Below, in pieces: positions 7,837-14,779 of a stretch of DNA of 33,328 nt (within the stretch, counting starts at the first letter, position 1; every line of letters starts with the position of its first letter). The position numbers and the translations under genes were made by a program. Origin of the DNA: a bacterium (lineage in GTDB: Bacteria > Bacillota > Clostridia > Oscillospirales > Acutalibacteraceae); NCBI GenBank assembly GCA_020625875.1, contig JAHLAX010000013.1, positions 1-33,328 of the forward strand, given 5' to 3'. Below the pieces are notes generated by a model that made no database searches, was not told where the DNA came from, and saw only the letters and a list, made by a program, of their open reading frames with translations.

Positions 7837-9339
7837 TTATACAATTTTTACTACGTCAGAAATTGATAGATTACTTTGACTAAATATATGTTCTAATCCT
7901 TTACGAAATGTGTTGGACTGCCAAGCTCCTGTATCTACTATTATCAATTTATTCTTCGCTCTCGTAGTTGCAACATAATGATTATATATGCCTGATACAT
8001 CATTCAATCTATAATCTTCAGCAAAAATAATTACCTGATCGAATTCTAATCCTTTCGATGAATGAAATGTAATAGAAATATGGTCATACTTATCGGGTTC
8101 AAATGCTGAATAATAACTTTCATCTATAATAGTTTCGTATAGTTTCTTTATATGTTCGATTGGTGTTGTATAATCGAGATACTCGGCTAATTCTTCAACA
8201 TAAGTACAGAATTTTTCTTCAGAATCGAAAGAATCTTCAATTTTCAATAAAAAACGTTTAATTGTTGATACTGCTTTTTTACTTTCATTTCCTTCTACTG
8301 GTATTTCTGAAATTAAATCATATGTTGAGTATTTTTCGATTATTATATATTTAGCTATTGCTAAATAAAGCCAAGCTGCATTTGTAGTAATATCTTCAAT
8401 TGGAAGATGAGGGATATATACAAAATCAGCACCATTAGCAGACAGTTCGTTTGCTCCGTACAAAGCGTTTTGATTGGAAAAGCGTAAGAGTGCAATTCCT
8501 TTATCCAAATCAATATGATTTAATATATCATTCGTCCAATCTGATGGTGAAGTATGTAGCCAAACTATGTTTTCAAGACTATTGGTTTGTTTATATAACT
8601 TTCTAGTTTCTTCACACAATAGATTAGAATAGTTTTGTATTTGTTGACAAGACCGAAAATTATCACCCATAAATATCCCTTTGAAGTTTGGTTTGCGCCA
8701 AATATTTTTAAAAGCTTCAGGATAAGCTCCTCGCCAAATATAAATAGACTGCTTCTCATCTCCTACCACAAAGGTTTCTATATTTAATGTATCACACAAG
8801 TACATAAAAAATTTATGCATAGAACAATCACAATCTTGATACTCATCAATATACAACTTAAAATATTTAGATTGGAGATATAACTTACATGCTATTGAGT
8901 TTTCAACAATATGTTGGGCTAGATCAAATACAAAGTTTTTCTTGTTATCTTTAAGTGAACCTATTACTCCGTCAGTTTTTAATTTCTCCATAGCTTCTTG
9001 GAATGTATTTACCTTTAAACTATAATCAGTATTTATATCCAAATCATATTCTTCGCCAAAAACATCTACAATAAAAGGTTTGATTACTTCTTCTATAGCA
9101 AAGCTATTGTTGGTTCCTATATAATGGCGAAAAGTATCTACTGTCAATCTATCTTTTATCTCTTGCGCAGCTTTAATTGTAAAAGTGATGGCTGCTATTA
9201 CTTTATGAGAATGATTCTCGTCTATTTCTTTTGCTATTTTTTGAACCATTGTAAATGTCTTACCGGTACCAGCACTGGCTCTTACAATTAAATTACCGGG
9301 AGTATTTACAATTTCCTCTTGGACAGGAGATAGTTTCAT
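7837..9339 (-). CDS. gajB: Gabija protein GajB, UvrD/Rep-type helicase
   Basis: 500 residues, close to the roughly 494 of the described GajB. All superfamily 1A helicase motifs are visible: Q-motif region at the N-terminus (SPVQEEIV), Walker A ASAGTGKT near residues 21-28, motif Ia TFTIKAAQEI, Walker B DEYQDC near 163-168, motif III VVGDEKQSIYIWRG, motif IV DNFRSCQQI, motif V FHSSKGLEFDQVIIF and motif VI VATTRAKNKL. It overlaps the gajA stop by 4 nt (ATGA). In Gabija, GajB is an ATPase that binds the GajA nuclease complex and helps stop phage replication, reportedly by acting on DNA ends and nucleotides. The size, order and overlap with an OLD-family nuclease make Gabija the best call. A generic OLD-UvrD pair of another named system is the alternative. 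Confidence 0.9.
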   Translation of the reverse strand: MKLSPVQEEIVNTPGNLIVRASAGTGKTFTMVQKIAKEIDENHSHKVIAAITFTIKAAQEIKDRLTVDTFRHYIGTNNSFAIEEVIKPFIVDVFGEEYDLDINTDYSLKVNTFQEAMEKLKTDGVIGSLKDNKKNFVFDLAQHIVENSIACKLYLQSKYFKLYIDEYQDCDCSMHKFFMYLCDTLNIETFVVGDEKQSIYIWRGAYPEAFKNIWRKPNFKGIFMGDNFRSCQQIQNYSNLLCEETRKLYKQTNSLENIVWLHTSPSDWTNDILNHIDLDKGIALLRFSNQNALYGANELSANGADFVYIPHLPIEDITTNAAWLYLAIAKYIIIEKYSTYDLISEIPVEGNESKKAVSTIKRFLLKIEDSFDSEEKFCTYVEELAEYLDYTTPIEHIKKLYETIIDESYYSAFEPDKYDHISITFHSSKGLEFDQVIIFAEDYRLNDVSGIYNHYVATTRAKNKLIIVDTGAWQSNTFRKGLEHIFSQSNLSISDVVKIV

Positions 9340-11009
9340 TCTGCCACCTCTTTTAAGCAGGCAAAATTATAATGATTATATATTGTTTCACAATCTTTAT
9401 CTGTTAATTTTGCAACAAGCTTAACCATGTTATAATGTTTAGATCCCTGCAGATATTCAACGGGATTGTCTTGAGTTAATTCTATTAATCTATCGTGTAA
9501 AAATTCATCTAAATCATTTTCTAAATCAACTTTTGATAGATAGATATTATAGTCATTTCTTATCTTGTTAAGTGTATTAAGATTTCTATTATATAATTGT
9601 CGTTTTGAATCAACACTATTTTCCTGAATTTGTTCTTCTGGCAATAATGATTCACCTATATAGTAATTACATCGTTTGAATCCTAAGACACTATATTTAC
9701 ATGATTTTTTCGCATATCGTAAATCGTTGTCTGTTTTCATTACATTATGAATATGTAAACGATCCAATACAGAAAAATAATTATTAAATCCTATACCGTC
9801 AACAGATAAAATGTAAATACCATCTGCTTCATAAAATGGGTGGACAACAGAGAGCACTTTGTTGAAAAGCAATTGTTCAGAGGGACCTTCAACCAAAAGA
9901 ACTTTATTGGCAAATATTGCTTCTGCAAGTCCTCTGTTTAACATTTTTCTATTTGTTTCAAAATTCTCTGGCACTTTATAAAGAGTACTGACACCATTGA
10001 TTCTTCCTTCATTATATATACGAACCAAGTTCACATCATCCATTTCATAAAGGACAAAGGGAGAGTGAGTAGTCACAAACAAGTAATTAAACTTACTGCC
10101 AGTAAATAGAATCTGTGATAACAGAATCTGCATAGACTTATGCAGATGATTTTCTGGTTCCTCAATCAGAAATACATTGATTTTCTTTTCAGCAGTTTCA
10201 TCAGATAGTATATCAAAAACTGAATAAGCTAATAGTTTTTTTCTGCCTTCTCCAGCAGTAGGATATAGATTATCATTTCCTTCTTGTTTTATATATGGAA
10301 TGATATTTGAGTACAACCCTTTGACTGCAATTTCAGATTTGATAGTTATTGATAAATTTTCATCACGAAATTCTCTGTATTTCGGAGTAAGTTTACTTTC
10401 AAATTCTTTAATTCCAGATAGCGAAGCAATACTTTTATTAAGATCATCTACTGATTTTTGAATCCTTTGAATTACTTCTTTATCGTCATCTTGGCTTTTT
10501 ATTAGTTTGGCAACATTCTTCTTAAAAAGCGAGTATAAATCAACATAAGAATCAATATAAAAAATATTAAATACATAATCAATTTCATACAAATATCCTC
10601 TTGATTTCATTTCATGAAGGCGATTCAAATCTCCGCCCCAAGAAAGAGTCGGTATTGCAAGAAGTTCATTATTGTCGTATTCTGCTTTAAGTTTAATATA
10701 CACCTTGTTTTGATTGCTTCTCAGCGCACCCTTTAGTTCAGCGCGAAGTTTTTGGCAATCATCGTTATGAGTTTCACTAATATCAATTGTTACGACGATT
10801 TCTATGGGTTTATCAGTTTGCTTATTGTAAAAATCCGAATCAAGAAAGTTGAGTTTGCGAACATCTTTATCAAATAAATATCTTAATGCATATAAAAAAT
10901 TTGTTTTACCAACATCATTTAGTCCGAAAAAAATGTTTTTATTAGACAATTCAATCTGTATATCTTCAAAATTCCTAAAATTCTTTATAGTGATATTCTC
11001 AAATTTCAT
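9336..11009 (-). CDS. gajA: Gabija protein GajA, OLD-family ATPase with Toprim nuclease domain
   Basis: 557 residues (described GajA about 578). The N-terminal ABC-type ATPase has Walker A GLNDVGKTN at residues 29-37, Walker B FLIEEPENHLH near 275 and the switch motif TTHSPFVLYEMDD near 310. The C-terminal Toprim domain starts near 368 with VLLVEGPSE, continues with ILSVDGIGF and KTDND, and ends with the VDLENDL and SKHYNM segments expected in class 2 OLD nucleases, the last with the catalytic lysine. GajA tetramers nick DNA at specific sequences when nucleotide levels fall during phage infection (family knowledge). All catalytic positions I can recognise are kept, so the protein looks functional. 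A GAGGAAG ribosome site lies 5 nt before the ATG, and an extended -10 lies about 40 nt upstream. Confidence 0.9.
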   Translation of the reverse strand: MKFENITIKNFRNFEDIQIELSNKNIFFGLNDVGKTNFLYALRYLFDKDVRKLNFLDSDFYNKQTDKPIEIVVTIDISETHNDDCQKLRAELKGALRSNQNKVYIKLKAEYDNNELLAIPTLSWGGDLNRLHEMKSRGYLYEIDYVFNIFYIDSYVDLYSLFKKNVAKLIKSQDDDKEVIQRIQKSVDDLNKSIASLSGIKEFESKLTPKYREFRDENLSITIKSEIAVKGLYSNIIPYIKQEGNDNLYPTAGEGRKKLLAYSVFDILSDETAEKKINVFLIEEPENHLHKSMQILLSQILFTGSKFNYLFVTTHSPFVLYEMDDVNLVRIYNEGRINGVSTLYKVPENFETNRKMLNRGLAEAIFANKVLLVEGPSEQLLFNKVLSVVHPFYEADGIYILSVDGIGFNNYFSVLDRLHIHNVMKTDNDLRYAKKSCKYSVLGFKRCNYYIGESLLPEEQIQENSVDSKRQLYNRNLNTLNKIRNDYNIYLSKVDLENDLDEFLHDRLIELTQDNPVEYLQGSKHYNMVKLVAKLTDKDCETIYNHYNFACLKEVAE

Positions 11010-11049
11010 ATTAACTTCCTCATTTCTTAAACTTCCAATAATTTATATT

Positions 11050-11058
11050 ATTATAACA
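11050..11058 (-). promoter_or_regulatory. Extended -10 promoter element for gajA
   Basis: Minus-strand TGTTATAAT (TGn plus perfect TATAAT, -10 at 11055-11050), 41 nt before the gajA ATG. No good -35 is visible at the right spacing (TAGAAA at best). Confidence 0.5.
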
Positions 11059-11307
11059 CATTTCAGATTGTTTTTCTATATTTATTTAGGTTATCATTTG
11101 TAAAAAAGAGAAAAAGGCGCTCCCGTCTTTTTTAGTGCAAAGGAGCATCATAATTTTATAATACAAAATACTTAGTTTATAAATCACTCGTTTACAAAAT
11201 TGTATATAGAATTATGTATATTTTTCACAGAACTACTGTTTCCAGATTTACAGTATTTACAAAAATTATTTTTATCATCATACGTAGTTTATAAATTGAA
11301 TTATTTG

Positions 11308-11316
11308 TGCTATAAT
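11308..11316 (+). promoter_or_regulatory. Extended -10 promoter element for the Mur ligase operon
   Basis: TGCTATAAT: TGn at 11308-11310 and a perfect TATAAT at 11311-11316, 33 nt before the ATG. The -35 at 17-nt spacing would be TTTATA (11288-11293), a weak match that lies inside the second copy of TAGTTTATAAAT. Confidence 0.6.
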
Positions 11317-11348
11317 GTAAAAAAGGAAAAAAAGGAAGAATTTATACT

Positions 11349-12815
11349 ATGAAGATTTGCTTATATGATTTATTATATTTAGCTAAAATAGACATCAACA
11401 TTAAATCTTTAAATCATATTGGAGATATAAAAATAGATGCTGATAATGTAAATAGCGGAGATTTCTTTGTTGCAATTGATTGTTGCAAATACGATTTAAC
11501 AGATGGCGCTATAGGTTTTACTAATAATGAAGATAGTGTTTTTGGCTTAGGAGGAACTATTGAATTAGAAAAAACAATTAATACTGCATTGCAAAATGGC
11601 GCAAGATATGTGTTTTTGGATAATAAGATATTATTTGATAATATAAAAGATAGAAGATGCATATTGATTGATGATTGTATGGACTTCTTAATAGAAATAG
11701 CAAAACACATTATTAACCAAACGAAAGTAAAAACAATAGCAGTAACTGGAAGCATGGGAAAAACAACAACAGTTTTTGCAGTTTATAATTTATTATCAGT
11801 AAAATATAATGTTATTCGTATTCATAGGATACGCAATAGCATTTTGGGTATGTCTTTCGAAATAATTAATAATTTGAGCGAGGATACTGATTTTTTAATA
11901 GTGGAAATGCAGTTAGACGAAAAAAAACAAATTGATTCGTTTTGCAGAATTGCTAAACCAGATTTTTCAGTTATTACTTCAATTAATTATTCACATTATT
12001 CACGCTTTCAAAGCATCGACACAATTCTATATGAAAAAACTGCAGTTTATCGTAATCTAAAGGTTGATGGTAAATGTTTAATTAATGGCGATGATATAAG
12101 ACTATCTAAGTGGGCGGCTGAACAGAAGGACAAGCGCATTATAAAACTTGGCTTTTCTGATATCAATGATTTGTATTTCTCGTCAATAGAAAAGTGTGGG
12201 AAATTAAATTGCTATACGGTAAGCATATCTGGACTACTGAATCATAAAAAGGTAAAAACTAATATCAATAATAAAGGAACACTAATTGCATCATTATACG
12301 CTATTTATTTTGCCAAGTTATTCAATATTGACTTTTCAATTCTTCGAGAATACATAAATAAAACAAATAATCCCGTTGGAAGATTTAACGGTTTTAGAGG
12401 AGTAAATGATTCTTTTGTAATTGTAGATTCATATAATGCAAACTCAAATTCCGTGATAAACGGATTAGAATATGTGAATGGATTGAAAAACTATAAGACC
12501 AAAATAATACTACTAGGTTCGTTGTTGGAATTAGGTGATAAAACGGAATCTGAACATATTAAGGTAGGAAAATACATTAACGATTTCTGCGACTTTAATT
12601 ACTTAATTACTTTAGGCGAAGGTGCAACATATATTGCAAAGCAAATAAATAATAAGATTTCTCAAGTAAAATCTTTTTTTGAGTATGAAGATATTATTGG
12701 CTATATAAATAAAAACATTACTATTGACTCTTCAACAGTAATTTATATAAAAGGATCCGGCGGAATGAGAATGGAAATATTAGCTCCACATTTTTTATCC
12801 ACTAGATTATTCTAA
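11349..12815 (+). CDS. MurF-type Mur ligase family protein, cargo copy
   Basis: 488 residues, full MurF length with all three domains. The N-terminal domain shows NSGDFFVAID and NGARYVFLD, like the MurF substrate domain. The central ATPase has the P-loop TGSMGKTT at residues 133-140, EMQLDE with a likely Mg-binding Glu at 186, and the segment SINYSHYSRF leading to Lys230, which aligns with the carbamylated lysine of Mur ligases. The C-terminal domain has VDSYNAN and LLGSLLELGD, hallmarks of MurF rather than MurC, MurD or MurE. MurF normally adds D-Ala-D-Ala to UDP-MurNAc-tripeptide in the cytoplasm. Here the usual DSR nucleotide-contact motif near residue 30 reads DAD, so the substrate may differ. 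A chromosomal murF would not sit in an AT-rich cargo block beside Gabija. An AGGAAG ribosome site supports the start. Two membrane-protein genes follow in the same direction. Role unknown: altered precursor synthesis, or a ligase within a defence-type system. Confidence 0.85.
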   Translation: MKICLYDLLYLAKIDINIKSLNHIGDIKIDADNVNSGDFFVAIDCCKYDLTDGAIGFTNNEDSVFGLGGTIELEKTINTALQNGARYVFLDNKILFDNIKDRRCILIDDCMDFLIEIAKHIINQTKVKTIAVTGSMGKTTTVFAVYNLLSVKYNVIRIHRIRNSILGMSFEIINNLSEDTDFLIVEMQLDEKKQIDSFCRIAKPDFSVITSINYSHYSRFQSIDTILYEKTAVYRNLKVDGKCLINGDDIRLSKWAAEQKDKRIIKLGFSDINDLYFSSIEKCGKLNCYTVSISGLLNHKKVKTNINNKGTLIASLYAIYFAKLFNIDFSILREYINKTNNPVGRFNGFRGVNDSFVIVDSYNANSNSVINGLEYVNGLKNYKTKIILLGSLLELGDKTESEHIKVGKYINDFCDFNYLITLGEGATYIAKQINNKISQVKSFFEYEDIIGYINKNITIDSSTVIYIKGSGGMRMEILAPHFLSTRLF

Positions 12816-12847
12816 ACAGAAGTATTATTATTGCCAGGAGATAGGTT

Positions 12848-13819
12848 ATGAATATAAAACAAGAAAAGACAATAAAACTAATATGTTCAATAGTAGGTAC
12901 TATTACGCCAATAATCTCGTTAGTTTATTCAATAATAAAAGATTCGTTTAGTTGGTTTTTGTTTGCCATGGTCTCATTTTTATTTGTTATAATAACAATA
13001 GTACAATTCGTTATATTCAAAAGAACAAATAATAAACTAAAAGTTTATGATGAACTACTAAACTCTGATTATCCTCTTTATGGTATTATTAACTATCTTT
13101 CAAAGAAAGGTAAAATCGAGTCAAAAAACAGAATTAATGATACCTATCAACTTGATATGCTTTCTTTATGTGTTAAATTAGTCAATAGTATAGAAAAAGA
13201 AAAACATAACGACCTATTTTTATTATGGAGTTTTAATGGAAATAATATAGGAAAAGAAGATCTTAGTGAAATATACTTAAGAATAGGTGGAGATAGCTAT
13301 ACAGAATATAGTAAACTTAATATACAAGCTTCCCAATGTAATATAGACAACGACTCATTTTGCAATAGTTTTAATAAAAATTTATTATGCCCAAGCACAA
13401 ATGAAAGATGTATATTAAATGATGATAAATCTTTAAAATGTTCACCTGTTAAAGAAGTATCATCCGCGAATTTTAATCTTTTATGTTTTTCTTTAGCTGA
13501 GCCAATCAAACCATCTCATATGCTAAAAATGAAAGTAAGTTATGTTTGGCCTCAATGTTTCAACCCAAATTACGATTACTTGCTAATTGATCCTAAAAAT
13601 TTTGGCGTCGGTGTTAAGTGCTTAAATATAACAATTACTTGTGATGACAGGATAATAAAAAAACAATCTCATATTTATTTATCAGAAATAAATTACTCTG
13701 TTTATAAAAAGATTGGAAAAGGAAAGTTTAAATATAATGAGTCGAATAACTCGTTTGAATTCACCTTAACAAAAGTTGATTCTAATTGCCTTTATTTTGC
13801 GGAAATAAAATGCAACTAG
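12848..13819 (+). CDS. Unrecognised membrane protein, two N-terminal helices plus beta-rich cytoplasmic domain
   Basis: 323 residues; I do not recognise the family. Two transmembrane helices occupy about residues 8-30 and 34-56, joined by a short turn (KDSFSW). A helical stretch follows to about 110. Then comes a long domain rich in predicted strands and cysteines (for example CNIDNDSFC, LLCPSTNERC, LKCSPV), ending in strand-like runs such as LNITITCDD and FEFTLTKVDSNCLYFAEIKC. The layout of two helices then a beta-rich domain recalls the membrane effectors associated with cyclic-nucleotide defence systems (Cap15/S-2TMbeta type). The domain here is much longer, no nucleotidyltransferase gene is nearby, and no motif proves the link. 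It lies 32 nt after the Mur ligase gene with an AGGAG site 7 nt before ATG, so it is very likely co-transcribed. Confidence 0.75.
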   Translation: MNIKQEKTIKLICSIVGTITPIISLVYSIIKDSFSWFLFAMVSFLFVIITIVQFVIFKRTNNKLKVYDELLNSDYPLYGIINYLSKKGKIESKNRINDTYQLDMLSLCVKLVNSIEKEKHNDLFLLWSFNGNNIGKEDLSEIYLRIGGDSYTEYSKLNIQASQCNIDNDSFCNSFNKNLLCPSTNERCILNDDKSLKCSPVKEVSSANFNLLCFSLAEPIKPSHMLKMKVSYVWPQCFNPNYDYLLIDPKNFGVGVKCLNITITCDDRIIKKQSHIYLSEINYSVYKKIGKGKFKYNESNNSFEFTLTKVDSNCLYFAEIKCN

Positions 13820-13878
13820 TACAAAATGAATTTTGAAATATAATTGACTCAAGCAAAAATATTTTTCTTGGGGGAACT

Positions 13879-14727
13879 ATGAACAGCGTGCTTAATACAT
13901 TTGCAGAAATAATCCAGAACAATACTATACTTAGTATTGCAACATTGATAGGAACAATTTTTGGTGTATGGGGATTTGTTAATTCCAGAAAATCAAAAAA
14001 AGAAATAAAAAGATATGAATATCTGTTTCAGATCGCAGATCAGAATATTGACAAAAATCTTAGTGAAGAAGAATTAGATAATTTGAAAAAACAAAAAGAT
14101 GAGGCACAAAAGAAAGTTGAAAGTCTAAATAATATAATTAAGAATGATATTCCTTTAGAAGCCCAGCGAACTATTTTAGCAGATAAACTAAAAGATCAAG
14201 AATTTGCTTTAGGTCAATTGTTTGAAAAATATCAAAAAACAAAAGAAGAATACGAAGAAATAGCCAAAATAGAAAATAGTATCCCTGAATACATATTAAG
14301 AGAAATTGAAAATCATATTCTGCCTGATTATTTAATCCAACAACAAAAGAACAGATATATGTCTATGCTAACTATTATTTCATATGTTTCTGCTATTCTC
14401 TCAGTCGTACCCATTGTTCGTTCATTTGGAAGTTTTGCAATAATTTTTTCATTATATCCATTATTGATGATTATCAAACTTAATCTTCCTAAAAATAAAC
14501 ACGACAGGACTAAATTCATTTATAAAATAGTAGCTGGCTTGATATTACTATTTCTTGGAATTTATAATATCATCATGCTTTTCTCAATAATATATGGTGT
14601 AAGATGGAATTATAGAATTTGGGATATTATGCTGATAGTATTCTGTATTACATTACCGATATTTATCATAATTATTGTATTACTTATCATTTCGAGAATA
14701 ATTAAAAAGCACAAAAGAAACAATTAA
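13879..14727 (+). CDS. Unrecognised membrane protein with central coiled coil and C-terminal four-helix bundle
   Basis: 282 residues; family not recognised. One hydrophobic helix lies at about residues 15-35. A long charged region at about 38-150 has strong coiled-coil character (EEELDNLKKQKDEAQKK, then KYQKTKEEYEEIAKIE). Four hydrophobic helices follow at about 160-180, 182-200, 216-240 and 250-274, with a basic tail (KKHKRNN). The arrangement suggests a membrane protein with a cytoplasmic coiled-coil sensor or oligomerisation region. It follows the previous gene by 59 nt, with a GGGGGA ribosome site 4 nt before the ATG, and is the last gene before a terminator. Base composition is as AT-rich as the two genes before it. 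Whether it works with the Mur ligase is inferred only from the operon. Confidence 0.75.
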   Translation: MNSVLNTFAEIIQNNTILSIATLIGTIFGVWGFVNSRKSKKEIKRYEYLFQIADQNIDKNLSEEELDNLKKQKDEAQKKVESLNNIIKNDIPLEAQRTILADKLKDQEFALGQLFEKYQKTKEEYEEIAKIENSIPEYILREIENHILPDYLIQQQKNRYMSMLTIISYVSAILSVVPIVRSFGSFAIIFSLYPLLMIIKLNLPKNKHDRTKFIYKIVAGLILLFLGIYNIIMLFSIIYGVRWNYRIWDIMLIVFCITLPIFIIIIVLLIISRIIKKHKRNN

Positions 14728-14746
14728 TTCTATCAAACATAAAAGG

Positions 14747-14779
14747 AGAGGTTGCCCGCAATGGACAACCTCTGTTTTT
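14747..14779 (+). terminator. Terminator between the cargo operon and the CHAP gene
   Basis: AGAGGTTG (14747-14754) pairs perfectly with CAACCTCT (14766-14773) around an 11-nt loop, followed by GTTTTT. It touches the stop codon of the convergent CHAP gene (14778-14780). It could also act on the minus strand, where CCTTTTA follows the hairpin. Confidence 0.8.

Larger units (their letters stand above)
11010..11348. other. Divergent intergenic region between gajA and the Mur ligase operon
   Basis: This 339-nt AT-rich gap contains no ORF of note. It holds the gajA promoter near its left end and the Mur ligase promoter near its right end. In the middle (11117-11146) is a weak hairpin, GCTCC with GGAGC. 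Read on the minus strand it is followed by GCCTTTTTCTCTTTTTT, resembling a leftover terminator. The 12-mer TAGTTTATAAAT occurs twice, at 11173-11184 and 11285-11296, the second overlapping the plus-strand promoter zone. I see no tRNA, riboswitch or CRISPR. Confidence 0.5.

Noticed and set aside
11349..12815. Mur ligase homologue as a poly-gamma-glutamate synthase (CapB/PgsB) with membrane partners
   Set aside because: The protein is longer than CapB and has MurF C-terminal hallmarks (DSYNAN, LLELG), and the partner proteins do not resemble CapC or CapA.
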